A stretch of 48,459 nucleotides of DNA from Sphaerochaeta sp032144095 (GCF_032144095.1 NZ_JAVSNJ010000020.1:1-48459), one strand, 5' to 3'. Positions 16,181-24,782 are shown, counted from the first letter of the stretch. Notes: generated from the sequence alone by a model not told the origin. Program-made: numbers and translations.

Positions 16181-18250
16181 ATGAGCGAGATTCGCGTTGA
16201 TGAAAAATGGGGCGGCGAACCAGTTGAGAATGTCCACGGTGATGTTACCTACGAACAGAAGAAGTTCAAGGTCTATGCAGAGTATGAGCCTGCAGGGGAC
16301 CAGGCCCAGGCCATTGAGAAGCTCTCCCAAGGCTTGAAGGATGGCAATAGGTTCCAGACCCTCAAGGGAGTGACCGGTAGTGGAAAGACCTACACGATGG
16401 CAAAGATCATCGAGCAGGTCCAACGCCCCACGCTTGTGCTGTCACACAACAAGACCCTTTCGGCCCAGCTGTTTAGGGAGTTCAAGTCCTTCTTCCCAGA
16501 AAATGCTGTCGAGTACTTTGTCTCGACATACGACTATTACCAACCTGAGGCGTATGTTCCAGGTAGGGACCTCTATATCGAGAAAGATGCCGACATCAAC
16601 CAGGAGATAGACAGGCTACGCCTCTCTGCCTCATTCTCCCTGATGGAAAGGCGCGATGTCATCGTGGTAGCAACGGTATCCTGTATCTTTGGCCTGGCTA
16701 ACCCGGTTTCTGTCAGGGACATGGTCCATACCTTTGAGGTGGGAGAGCCTTTCCACCACCACGATGTCCTGGACCAGTTGGTGAGGATGCAGTACGAACG
16801 CAATGACGCCATCCTCAAGCGGGGAGCTTTCCGGGTTCGGGGGGACATCATCGAGATCTGCCCTTCCTATCTGGAGAATGCAGTCAGGATTTCTGTCGAC
16901 TGGGATGAGATCTCATCGATCCAGTGGTTTGACCCTGTGTCGGGGGCGAAGCAGGAACAGGTTTCCAGCTATACCCTCTACCCTGCAAAACAGTTTGTCA
17001 TGCCTCCCGAGCAGGTGAAGGCTGCCATCCAGAGGATCCGAAGCGAGATGGAGGACCAGGTTGAGTTCTTTACCAGCTCTGGGCGCCCACTGGAGGCTGA
17101 ACGCATCAAGACCCGTGTCGAGTACGACCTGGAGATGCTTGAGGAGATCGGCTATTGTGGTGGTATCGAGAACTACTCCCGTCCCCTCTCCGACAGGCAT
17201 GCAGGGGAGCGCCCAGCTGTCCTGCTGGACTACTTCCCCCCTGACTTCGTCACCTTCATCGATGAGTCCCATGTGACGCTTCCCCAGGTCGGGGCCATGT
17301 ATGAAGGGGACCGATCGCGCAAGCTCAATCTGGTGAACTATGGGTTCCGCCTTCCTTCAGCATTGGACAACCGCCCCTTGAAGGCCTCGGAGTTTACCGA
17401 GGTGGTCAAGCAGAGGGTCTTTGTGTCGGCTACCCCCGGTCCTGTAGAGATGCGTGATAGTGTGCAGATCGTCGAACAGATGATCCGTCCAACCGGCCTT
17501 TTGGATCCGGAGATTGAGGTTCGCCCCACAGAGGGACAGATGGAGGACCTCTATGCAGAGATCCGCAAGACCATTGCAAAGAAACAAAGGGTTCTGATAA
17601 CCACCCTCACCAAACGGATGAGTGAGGACCTCACCGATTACCTTGCCTCGCTGGGCCTGAAGGTCCGCTACCTCCACTCAGAGATAGAGACCTTCGAGAG
17701 GGTGGAACTGCTTAGGGATCTGCGCCTGGGGGTCTTTGATGTGCTGGTAGGCATCAACCTGCTCCGGGAGGGGTTGGACCTCCCGGAGGTCTCCCTCATA
17801 GCAATTCTCGATGCTGACAAGATAGGCTTCCTTCGCTCAGCAACCTCCTTGGTCCAGATAATCGGCCGGGCTGCACGTAACAGTGAGGGCCGGGTCATCA
17901 TGTATGCTGACAGGATGAGCAGTGCGATGGAGCAGGCCATAGGGGAGACCAACCGCAGAAGGGCTATCCAGATGGAATACAACAAGGAGCATGGCATCAC
18001 CCCGACCACCATCATCAAGGCTGTGCATGACATCCTTGAGAGGGAGAAGGAAGATGTCAAGCAGAACCAGAAGCAGGATCTGGCAATCCTCAAGGGAGGG
18101 TTCAACCTGCTGAGTTCTGGCGATCGCAAAAAGTATGTGAAGGCTCTGGAAAAGGAGATGCTCATAGCAGCCAAGAACCTCGAGTTCGAACGGGCTGCCA
18201 TCATCCGTGATGAGATAGAGCTTATCCGAGAGGGGCAGTTCATCACCTAA
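16181..18250 (+). CDS. uvrB: Excinuclease ABC subunit B
   Basis: A 689-residue DNA damage-verification helicase of nucleotide excision repair, partner of UvrA and UvrC. It has Walker A GVTGSGKTYT, STYDYYQPEAYVP of the beta-hairpin, FIDESHVTLPQ (motif II), helicase motifs GINLLREGLDLPEVSLIAILDADKIGFLR and QIIGRAARN, and a C-terminal UVR domain (KKYVKALEKEMLIAAKNLEFERAAIIRDEI) that binds UvrC. E. coli UvrB is 673 residues; the extra length is an N-terminal extension of about 20 residues. It is co-transcribed with htrA, an uncommon pairing. The stop overlaps the convergent caspase gene by four bases. Confidence 0.98.
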   Translation: MSEIRVDEKWGGEPVENVHGDVTYEQKKFKVYAEYEPAGDQAQAIEKLSQGLKDGNRFQTLKGVTGSGKTYTMAKIIEQVQRPTLVLSHNKTLSAQLFREFKSFFPENAVEYFVSTYDYYQPEAYVPGRDLYIEKDADINQEIDRLRLSASFSLMERRDVIVVATVSCIFGLANPVSVRDMVHTFEVGEPFHHHDVLDQLVRMQYERNDAILKRGAFRVRGDIIEICPSYLENAVRISVDWDEISSIQWFDPVSGAKQEQVSSYTLYPAKQFVMPPEQVKAAIQRIRSEMEDQVEFFTSSGRPLEAERIKTRVEYDLEMLEEIGYCGGIENYSRPLSDRHAGERPAVLLDYFPPDFVTFIDESHVTLPQVGAMYEGDRSRKLNLVNYGFRLPSALDNRPLKASEFTEVVKQRVFVSATPGPVEMRDSVQIVEQMIRPTGLLDPEIEVRPTEGQMEDLYAEIRKTIAKKQRVLITTLTKRMSEDLTDYLASLGLKVRYLHSEIETFERVELLRDLRLGVFDVLVGINLLREGLDLPEVSLIAILDADKIGFLRSATSLVQIIGRAARNSEGRVIMYADRMSSAMEQAIGETNRRRAIQMEYNKEHGITPTTIIKAVHDILEREKEDVKQNQKQDLAILKGGFNLLSSGDRKKYVKALEKEMLIAAKNLEFERAAIIRDEIELIREGQFIT

Positions 18251-19191
18251 AACAGGACAAGGGCGTACGGGCCTCCGCTAATGGTGGGGTGCTGGTATCT
18301 CTTTGTGTTGATCCCCCTCAGGGGGAAGTTCTGGTGGCCAAGGATATAGGAGAAGAGGGAGTCTGTAGTGAGGACTCCCTTTTCCTTTGCTGGGCTACCA
18401 TCCCCCAAGGTCATGGCATCATCATCCCACCCTAGGCCCTCAAGCAACGCCTTGGTGAAGTACCCATGGGAGTGGATCCCCCCTGGTTCCTTGCTGGTGT
18501 TGTCCTTCGTTGTTGCTGTCAGGACAAAGAGGGAAGGAGCGTAGGAGTCAGAGGAGAAGAAGGTCTCAAAAGCCTTGTCCAGGTAGGTGTCCCTTTCGAT
18601 GAGGTTGACTGAGCTGCCGCTCTCCCCTACAAAGGCTCCGCTGTAGCAGCTGTCGAAGATGAGCAGCTTCTTTCCTGGAAGGGATGAGAATGCTGCCAAC
18701 AACTCAGTGACACTGACCAATGCCTCCTCCCTGATGGTTTCATCCTCTGCAAAGATCTTGCCATTCTCGGTTGCCAACACCAACGACCCATCATCGTAGC
18801 CATGCCCGCTATAGGAGAAGATGGTCAGGTCCTGTTCTGCAATGGTTGGTTTCAGGACCTCGATGAGGGAGAACAGGTTCTCCCTGGTGGGAAGTGAGGA
18901 GGAGTATCCGTCAAATGCATAGGATGCTGTTTCAGGGATAAACGTTCCTGTTTGCAACAGCGAGTAGGAGTGGTACTCCCTCTCATGTCTAACACTCAGT
19001 TCAGAGAAACACATCTCCATTTCAGTTGCATCGTGGATGGTTCCCCCCAGGGTATTCACATCTGTGCCCTGGTAGTTGAGGCCGACAAAGATCGCCTTGA
19101 TTGAGCCTAGAGGTGCCTCTGGCCAGAAGAGCTCACACCCAGAGAGCAAAAGCGCACAGAGCAGCAAACTGGCTAGGAACATCCTTTTCAC
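18247..19191 (-). CDS. Caspase-fold (peptidase C14-like) lipoprotein A
   Basis: A 314-residue predicted lipoprotein. The signal ends in LLLSGC (Cys19), so the protein would be membrane-anchored outside the cytoplasm. The mature part has the p20 caspase/metacaspase hallmarks: strand IKAIFVGLNY, NTLGGTIHDATEM, catalytic His130 in FSYSGHG and catalytic Cys182 in LLIFDSCYSGAF. Family knowledge: metacaspases cleave after Arg/Lys, often calcium-activated; neither property can be read here. GAGGGG precedes the GTG start; ATG nine bases later has none. It lies 45 bases downstream of a paralogue of identical length, third in a three-gene operon. A surface location for a caspase-type protease is unusual. 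Confidence 0.88.
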   Translation of the reverse strand: MKRMFLASLLLCALLLSGCELFWPEAPLGSIKAIFVGLNYQGTDVNTLGGTIHDATEMEMCFSELSVRHEREYHSYSLLQTGTFIPETASYAFDGYSSSLPTRENLFSLIEVLKPTIAEQDLTIFSYSGHGYDDGSLVLATENGKIFAEDETIREEALVSVTELLAAFSSLPGKKLLIFDSCYSGAFVGESGSSVNLIERDTYLDKAFETFFSSDSYAPSLFVLTATTKDNTSKEPGGIHSHGYFTKALLEGLGWDDDAMTLGDGSPAKEKGVLTTDSLFSYILGHQNFPLRGINTKRYQHPTISGGPYALVLF

Positions 19192-19236
19192 TGAAAACCC
19201 CTCGCCCTGTTAAGAAAGATACTTCAAGCATACGCT

Positions 19237-20181
19237 TCAGAAGGAGAACAGGACAAGGTCAAGGGCCCCTCCTGTGGTCAGTGGGTGCTGATGGAATCCT
19301 GTGTAGTTGAAAATCTTGAACCGTGAATCGATCCCCTGATGGTTGAGTATGTACTGGTAGAGCCCATCCACGGTAATGCGACCACCCTTCGCTGCAGGGG
19401 GGTAGCCAGGGGTTACTGTAGTCAGATCCACCGCATGGGGGTGGTCCCACCCCAGTGCCTGTAGGAGTGCATAGGAAAAATAGCCATGGTTGTGGTCTAC
19501 CGTTGATGGGAAGGAATCTTCATAGGAGTCGGTGTGGGCACTGGCGGAAAGCACGAAGAGGTCGGGCTTCCTGTACGTTTCTGCCGAGTAGTAGGTTGCG
19601 AAGAACTTGGCTATCGAGTTATCGAGGATTGTGCTGGTAGAAGAGGGGCTGGATTGAACTGCCATGCCGCTAAAGCAGCTGTCCAGGATGATGAGTTTCT
19701 TGCCCTTGATCTCACCCATCAGGGAGAGCAGTTCCGTGACATCCATGTAGGTATCGGAGTCTGGATCGGTGGTGCCGAACACAAGCTCTCCGCTGAGTTC
19801 AACCCCATGGCCAGAGTAGGTGAGGATGGTGAGGTCATCCTCTGTGGAAAGTGCTTTGATGGCAGCCAGGTTGTATTCCACATTGCTCTTTGATGGGTAG
19901 TTGGAAGGAAACGATGAAACAGAAGGTACAGAACCTTCTTCCTGGATCATGGGGTAGTTGTGGTACTCCCGCCCGTCCCTCTCTGCGACGGCTGCGAAGG
20001 TTTCAATAAGCTCCTTGGCATCATTGAGGGTACCCGAAAGGTTGTCATGGGAGGAGTTTTCATAGTCCAAGCCGATGATGACAGTGTATATCTTCCCTTT
20101 CATGAGAGGCTCCTCCATGAAGAGCTCACAGGAGGAGAAGAGAAAGAGGGTCATGGCAAGGAAGATCAAAAGCTTCTTCAT
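19237..20181 (-). CDS. Caspase-fold (peptidase C14-like) lipoprotein B
   Basis: A 314-residue paralogue of the next gene. The signal peptide ends in LFLFSSC (Cys18), a relaxed spirochaetal-type lipobox. Caspase motifs: IYTVIIGLDYENS, DNLSGTLNDAKEL, His125 in LTYSGHG and Cys169 in LIILDSCFSGMAV. Both proteins share the C-terminal pattern HGYF-(S/T)-(Y/K)-ALL-(Q/E)-(A/G)-LGWD and end in QHP...GG...LVLF, so they arose by duplication. The loops differ, so substrate specificity may too. The start codon overlaps the barrel gene stop (ATGA), implying translational coupling. Confidence 0.88.
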   Translation of the reverse strand: MKKLLIFLAMTLFLFSSCELFMEEPLMKGKIYTVIIGLDYENSSHDNLSGTLNDAKELIETFAAVAERDGREYHNYPMIQEEGSVPSVSSFPSNYPSKSNVEYNLAAIKALSTEDDLTILTYSGHGVELSGELVFGTTDPDSDTYMDVTELLSLMGEIKGKKLIILDSCFSGMAVQSSPSSTSTILDNSIAKFFATYYSAETYRKPDLFVLSASAHTDSYEDSFPSTVDHNHGYFSYALLQALGWDHPHAVDLTTVTPGYPPAAKGGRITVDGLYQYILNHQGIDSRFKIFNYTGFHQHPLTTGGALDLVLFSF

Positions 20182-20741
20182 GGCTTCTCCTCTTTGGTGT
20201 AGGGGGCAAGGCTGTAGCGCATCCCCACGCCGATCATGGGGGCTGTGATCTCCTTCCTCAGGTGGATAGTTATGGGAATGGTAAGGTCCAGGGTGTGCAT
20301 CCCTGTGTCCAGCAGCCTGAACTGGGGTCCTGCCTGTATCGAGAAGGAGATGAAGGCCTCCTTGATGGTACGGTAGTAGTTTACCTCATTTCCTATGCTG
20401 GCAAAGATGCCGACTACCGGGTTGAACTGGTAGCTTCCCCTTAGCCTGAAGCCTACGGAGTTGAACCCTCTGCCCTGGTAGTTCCCAAAGGGTATCGACG
20501 GGGTGACAAACAGGGCCGTCAGGTCGAGGCTTGCTGAGAAGGATGGTTCAAAATACCCAATCGCTCCTATGGATATGGAGGTGGCGTTGCTGCTACGAAA
20601 GGGGATCTCATCTGCAAAATGGGGAATTGCCGCATAGTAGGAGTCCGATACATCGAGGGCGTAGTTAATCTTCCCATGTGCAGGGAGTAGGGCTGTGGAG
20701 GCGAGAAGTAGGGCTAGGAAGGCCAATGGTATTCGTCTCAT
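20178..20741 (-). CDS. Predicted outer-membrane beta-barrel protein leading the caspase operon
   Basis: A 187-residue secreted protein: signal peptide MRRIPLAFLALLLASTALLPAHG, then alternating hydrophobic/polar strands with aromatic girdle patterns (ATSISIGAIGYFEPSFSASLDLTALF, FNSVGFRLRGSYQFNPVVGIFASIGNEVNYY, TLDLTIPITIHLRKE) and a penultimate strand PMIGVGMRYSLAPY. I predict about eight strands, as in small OmpW/OmpA-like barrels, but the last residue is not the canonical Phe. No named family is recognised. It is first in the operon, overlapping caspase B by four bases, so it could be an anchor, sensor or export partner of the lipoproteins (inference). Confidence 0.65.
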   Translation of the reverse strand: MRRIPLAFLALLLASTALLPAHGKINYALDVSDSYYAAIPHFADEIPFRSSNATSISIGAIGYFEPSFSASLDLTALFVTPSIPFGNYQGRGFNSVGFRLRGSYQFNPVVGIFASIGNEVNYYRTIKEAFISFSIQAGPQFRLLDTGMHTLDLTIPITIHLRKEITAPMIGVGMRYSLAPYTKEEKP

Positions 20742-20747
20742 ACCCTA

Positions 20748-20753
20748 AGTATA
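20748..20753 (-). promoter_or_regulatory. -10 of the barrel-caspase operon (leaderless type)
   Basis: Minus-strand TATACT ends six bases before the ATG at 20741. No -35 hexamer is recognisable at 16-18 bases; an inverted repeat occupies that interval. Confidence 0.55.
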
Positions 20754-20759
20754 CAGATT

Positions 20760-20789
20760 CCCTACGGTTGTACTATTCCCAACCTAGGG
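20760..20789. promoter_or_regulatory. 10-bp interrupted inverted repeat upstream of the barrel-caspase operon
   Basis: On the minus strand CCCTAGGTTG, nine bases, CAACC-g-TAGGG gives ten pairs with one bulged G. It starts five bases after the thiQ stop and spans about -19 to -48 of the caspase promoter. There is no T tract, so it is a candidate regulator site at least as much as a terminator for thiBPQ. Confidence 0.5.
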
Positions 20790-20794
20790 GATAT

Positions 20795-21859
20795 TCAGTT
20801 TTTTATCACTAATTGGCCATTCAGGAACTCACGTATCTTCTCAATCCGTATGCCGAGCCTGACTTTGGCAGTTCGTGGTCTCTCCTCTGCATGGGCGATG
20901 ATTTGGTGGCCTTCCCACAGCAGGGAGATCCTGAAATGGTCTCCCTGGAATTCACAGCCCACCACCTGGGCATCCCTGAACTCCAGGTGGGTGAAGAATT
21001 CCGGAAGGGGAAGTGTCTCATCGTCCTGGATGATGACATGCTCTGGGCGGAAGAAGATGGTGTGTTTGCCCTCAAGGGGTTTGAAGAGAAAACCGTTGCC
21101 ACCCATCTGGCTTATTACGCTTCGGGGAATGATGTTGTAGGGAAGGGTATTGCCCTCCCCCATGAAGGTGGCAACAAAGAGGGAGTTTGGGCTGTGATAG
21201 ATCTCTTCCCCTGAGCCAACCTGCTCAACCTTGCCGCCCTGCATGACGATGATGGTATCGGCGATGGCAAGAGCCTCCTCCTGGTCATGGGTTACATAGA
21301 GAGTGGTTATGCCTGTTTCCTCGTGGATCCTGCGAATTTCAGAGCGTAGGTGCTTGCGCAATTTGGCATCGAGGGCGGAGAGTGGTTCATCAAGTAGGAG
21401 CAGCTGTGGCTGGGAGGCCAGGGCCCTTGCCAAGGCAACACGCTGTCGCTCCCCACCAGATAGTTCCTGTGGTTTCCGTTTTTGGTACTCGGTCATGGAG
21501 ACGAGGGAGAGCAGCCTGTTCACTTCCTCAAGCCGCTTTTCCTTGGGGACTTTTCTCAGTTTCATGGGGTATGCAATGTTCTGAGCAACGTTCATATGGG
21601 GAAAGAGTGCATAGTCCTGGAATACCATGGCGATCTGTCGCTCATGGACAGGGGTTTGCATGATATCGTTTCCGTTGAGAATGATGGATCCCTCTTCCGG
21701 GGTGATGAGCCCTGCTATGAGCTGCAGTGTGGTACTTTTCCCACACCCTGAAGGGCCTATGATGCAGGCGAGCTCCCCTTCCTGTACAGAAAAGGCGGCA
21801 TCGAGCCTAAAATCCTGATACGATGCTTTCATTGCACAAGATAGCCCTCTATCGGCCAT
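20795..21859 (-). CDS. thiQ: Thiamine ABC transporter ATP-binding protein
   Basis: A 354-residue cytoplasmic ATPase of an importer. Walker A is GPSGCGKST, Q-loop VFQDYALFPHM, signature LSGGERQRVALARA, Walker B LLLLDEPLSALD and H-loop YVTHDQEEA. A C-terminal ~110-residue regulatory/TOBE-like region follows. Sequence alone would fit any iron/putrescine/thiamine-type ATPase; thiamine is assigned from the TPP riboswitch and the ThiB-like binding protein of the operon. ATG 21859 has GGGAG at the right distance and overlaps the permease end by 11 bases; ATG 21832 is an alternative. Confidence 0.85.
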   Translation of the reverse strand: MADRGLSCAMKASYQDFRLDAAFSVQEGELACIIGPSGCGKSTTLQLIAGLITPEEGSIILNGNDIMQTPVHERQIAMVFQDYALFPHMNVAQNIAYPMKLRKVPKEKRLEEVNRLLSLVSMTEYQKRKPQELSGGERQRVALARALASQPQLLLLDEPLSALDAKLRKHLRSEIRRIHEETGITTLYVTHDQEEALAIADTIIVMQGGKVEQVGSGEEIYHSPNSLFVATFMGEGNTLPYNIIPRSVISQMGGNGFLFKPLEGKHTIFFRPEHVIIQDDETLPLPEFFTHLEFRDAQVVGCEFQGDHFRISLLWEGHQIIAHAEERPRTAKVRLGIRIEKIREFLNGQLVIKN

Positions 21860-23543
21860 TGCTCTCTCCCTTTGCCAGTTCGCTGACGATGAATACGATG
21901 CTACATACAAGTATAAGCACTGATCCCAGGGCGCATGCCCCCTGGAAGTTATACGAGCCTATGAGGCGGTACATGACCACAGGCAGGGTGACGATGGCAC
22001 TGTTTGCCAAGGTCAGGGTTGCGTTGATCTCTCCCATGCTGAGGGCAAAGGCAAACATCCCCCCCGTGATCATGGCACCCTTGAGCAGGGGTACCTCAAT
22101 GAGGAAGAAGGTTCGTAAGGGCCCGGCCCCTAGGGTCAAAGAGCTCTGGGCATAGGAAAGCGGCATCTTGCGATACTCCGGGAGGATGGTCCTCAGTACG
22201 AACGGTATGGCAATTACCATATGGGCAAGCACAACCAGGGTGTAGCCAATGCTCACCCCTCCGCGGATCCTGTTGGAGATGATGTAGTAGCCCAAGCCGA
22301 TGATGACCGAGCTGACGGTCATGGGAAGCATCCCGAACAGTTCCAGCGACGAGGATGCAAACCCCTTCTTGCGGATGGCTGTAGCCATGGTGAGGGCGAT
22401 GGGGACGGTGATGAGGGCAACGATGGTCGCAATAGCTAGGCTGTTGGTCAACGCCTGGAGGGCCGAGCCCATATGGCCGGTTCCCCGTTCAATGGCAAAC
22501 AGTTGCCTGTACCACCGGAAGCTGAAACTCTCCGCCCCTGACCGGGTGGTTGATGCCATGAAGGAGCGAACTACGATGGAGGCTATGGGCCCAAGGATAA
22601 AGAGCGAAGTCGCCAATGAGTAGAGCAGGGCTAGCACTTTCCCCGCCACAGTTGCGGGCCTCTTGTCCAGACGTTTTGTTGAGGTGGTGTAGGCTTCGCT
22701 TCTGGCGAGCATCTTCTGGCTCTTGTTGTACCAGATGAGCAGGAATGAGGTTACCAGGATGGAGAAGAGCGAGAGGGATGCTGCCGCCCCGCTGTCCATT
22801 GAGGTTCTGGCCAGGCGGTAGATCTCAACCTCCATGGTGGTAAACTGCGGCCCGCCACCAAGGACAAGAATGATGGCAAAGCTGTTGTAGCAGAAGAGGA
22901 ATACCAACGTCGAGGCAGAGATGATGGAGGGGAGCAACCTTGGCAATGTGATGGTCCTGAAGGTCTTGCCCTTCCTAGCCCCCAGCGTCCATGCAGCCAT
23001 CTCGCAGTGCATGTCCATGTGCTCCCAATAGGATGAGACAAGGTTCATGATGATGGGAAAGTTAAAGAAGGTGTGTGCAAGGATGATCGCCTTGAAGGAG
23101 TAGAGTATCTGGATGGGAGGCTTCTCCAGGGAGAAGGTCTTCATGAGAAACTGGTTGAGAAACCCATTGTTCCCGAAGAAGATGACAAAGCCAAGCACCA
23201 CAAGGATGGAGGGGATGACAAACGGTACGGTGGTCAGGGCCCTGATGAATCGTTTTCCCCTGAAGGAGTAGTTTGCCAGCAGGTATGCACCAGGGAGGGC
23301 CACTACGACCGAGGCCAGGGTGCTCAGGGCCGCCTGATAGAGGGTAAAGAGCAGGATCCTGATGGTGTAGGCTGACGTGAATGTCTGTTGGACGCGGGAT
23401 AAGGTGAAGCCTTCCTCACTGAGGAAGGCTGTGGAGAGGGTGAAAAAGAGGGGGACAAGAAAGAGCAACAAAAGTACTGCCGCACCAGGTGCTGGCATTG
23501 CCTTGTAGAACCCTTTGTACTGTCCTCCATCCTGTTGTTTCAT
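21849..23543 (-). CDS. thiP: Thiamine ABC transporter permease (duplicated permease domain)
   Basis: A 564-residue inner-membrane protein with about 12 hydrophobic segments in two homologous halves, each bearing an EAA-type loop (EMAAWTLGARKGKTFRTITLPRLLPSI and YAQSSLTLGAGPLRTFFLIEVPLLKGA). This two-in-one arrangement is shared by ThiP and Fe(III) permeases of the FbpB type. It begins within the thiB stop (ATGA overlap) and overlaps thiQ, giving a tightly coupled operon. Thiamine specificity comes from context. Confidence 0.88.
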   Translation of the reverse strand: MKQQDGGQYKGFYKAMPAPGAAVLLLLFLVPLFFTLSTAFLSEEGFTLSRVQQTFTSAYTIRILLFTLYQAALSTLASVVVALPGAYLLANYSFRGKRFIRALTTVPFVIPSILVVLGFVIFFGNNGFLNQFLMKTFSLEKPPIQILYSFKAIILAHTFFNFPIIMNLVSSYWEHMDMHCEMAAWTLGARKGKTFRTITLPRLLPSIISASTLVFLFCYNSFAIILVLGGGPQFTTMEVEIYRLARTSMDSGAAASLSLFSILVTSFLLIWYNKSQKMLARSEAYTTSTKRLDKRPATVAGKVLALLYSLATSLFILGPIASIVVRSFMASTTRSGAESFSFRWYRQLFAIERGTGHMGSALQALTNSLAIATIVALITVPIALTMATAIRKKGFASSSLELFGMLPMTVSSVIIGLGYYIISNRIRGGVSIGYTLVVLAHMVIAIPFVLRTILPEYRKMPLSYAQSSLTLGAGPLRTFFLIEVPLLKGAMITGGMFAFALSMGEINATLTLANSAIVTLPVVMYRLIGSYNFQGACALGSVLILVCSIVFIVSELAKGESNGR

Positions 23544-24577
23544 TTACTCATTACCTGTGTCCACTCAGTAAGCCATCTATCGAGGTTTTTTTCAATAGTG
23601 GCTGCATCGAGTGAGAGATTTTTCTGGGGTTTTGGGGCCCAATCGAAGGCGGGAGGAAGTTCTGTTGTGCTGTTTACCGGGTACATGGAGTTTGCCGTGG
23701 CAATTTCCAGCTGGGCATCGGTGAGCAAGAAGTCGATGAATGCCTTTGCATGCTCCTTATTCTTGCTGGAGGAAAGCAATCCTACGCTCTCGATGGTTGT
23801 GCTGTGTCCCTCAGAGAACAAGAGCGTCTGGTACCGGGTGGTATCCTCATAGGTTACGTGGTAGACAGGGCTTGTCGTATAGCTGAGCACCAAAGGAGCT
23901 TCACCCTCTGTGAAGAGCCCATAGGCGCTGGACCACCCCTCTGTGATGGTCAGGGCATTCTGTTTCATCGCCTTCCACCAGGAGAGATACTCCTGTTCAC
24001 CGTATACCTCGATGGTCCAAAGCAACAGGCCCAACCCTACAGAAGAGGTGCGGGGGTCGATGAGCAGCACCTTGTTCTTGTACTTGGGGTCGGTCAACGC
24101 CTGCAGTGAGGTCGGGAACATCTCTGAGGGCAGTTTTTCCGTATCTACCACAAAGGCAAAGTTGCCGTAGTCGAAGGGTAGCAGTTTGTGGGATGGGTCA
24201 AACTGTAGGAAAGCAGGAATGGAAGCGAGGGAAGGGCTCTGATATGCTTCAAAGAGGTCTGCCGCATATGCCTTGGCTGCCATGTCATCGCTGATGCCCA
24301 CCACCACATCTGCGATGGGGTTGTTCTTCTCGCTTTGCACCTTGATGAGCATCTCAATGGCATCACCTGCACTTACCAGGTTTACCTTGATGCCTGTTTT
24401 GGCTTCAAACTCCGTCACAATTGCCGGGCCGGGGCCCCAGTCACCGCAAAAGGCATCATAGGCGTAGACTGTGATGGTGTTGTTCGTGGATGAGCTCTCC
24501 TTGGCACCTTGTGCAAAGAGAAACGACGAAACCAAGAGAATGGCTAGAACTGCGAAATAATTGCGATGCTTAGTCAT
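23540..24577 (-). CDS. thiB: Thiamine ABC transporter substrate-binding protein
   Basis: A 345-residue secreted binding protein. After the signal MTKHRNYFAVLAILLVSSFLFAQG it has the ThiB/TbpA pattern TITVYAYDAFCGDWGPGPAIVTEFEAKTGIKVNLV, VVVGISDDMAAKAYAADLF, PFDYGNFAFVVDTE, IDPRTSSVGLGLLLWT and a C-terminal WLTEWTQVMS. No lipobox Cys is seen, so it may be free in the periplasm. Start: ATG 24577 is five bases after AAGGAGG; a GTG two codons earlier overlaps that site. It is the first gene of thiBPQ and lies ~50 bases downstream of a TPP riboswitch. Confidence 0.9.
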   Translation of the reverse strand: MTKHRNYFAVLAILLVSSFLFAQGAKESSSTNNTITVYAYDAFCGDWGPGPAIVTEFEAKTGIKVNLVSAGDAIEMLIKVQSEKNNPIADVVVGISDDMAAKAYAADLFEAYQSPSLASIPAFLQFDPSHKLLPFDYGNFAFVVDTEKLPSEMFPTSLQALTDPKYKNKVLLIDPRTSSVGLGLLLWTIEVYGEQEYLSWWKAMKQNALTITEGWSSAYGLFTEGEAPLVLSYTTSPVYHVTYEDTTRYQTLLFSEGHSTTIESVGLLSSSKNKEHAKAFIDFLLTDAQLEIATANSMYPVNSTTELPPAFDWAPKPQKNLSLDAATIEKNLDRWLTEWTQVMSK

Positions 24578-24624
24578 AAGCACCTCCTTATAGGTATTCT
24601 GCCATGGGGAATAGGAATGTTTGA

Positions 24625-24712
24625 GAGGACTGTCTCCCTCCGCTGGTATTATCCAGATCAGGTTAACGGGTGTAATCTCAGGCCGTTAGGCCACCCCAGG
24701 ACACCCTTACAC
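24625..24712 (-). ncRNA. TPP riboswitch (THI element)
   Basis: On the minus strand the conserved cores CTGAGATTACACCCG, ACCTGATCTGGATAATACC and AGCGGAGGGAGAC appear in order after GGGGTGGCC. GGCC/GGCC around TAAC forms the variable stem, and TGTC/GACA closes P1. Family knowledge: thiamine pyrophosphate binding turns off downstream genes. No clear terminator hairpin with T tract lies between it and thiB, so control of the AAGGAGG site is more likely. Confidence 0.96.
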
Positions 24713-24747
24713 TACCCAAATCGGTTTAGCCTGTCAATAGTGGTTTG

Positions 24748-24776
24748 TTGACCGCCCTCTTTTCCTGCTGTACAGT
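24748..24776 (+). promoter_or_regulatory. Promoter of nnrD (leaderless type)
   Basis: TTGACC (24748-24753), 17-base spacer, TACAGT (24771-24776), six bases, ATG 24783. No Shine-Dalgarno is present. Confidence 0.6.
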
Positions 24777-24782
24777 ACTGCT

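Noticed and set aside
20815..21860. Alternative assignment of the thi transporter to iron or putrescine
   Set aside because: ATPase and permease alone would allow it, but the TPP riboswitch and ThiB-like binding protein favour thiamine.
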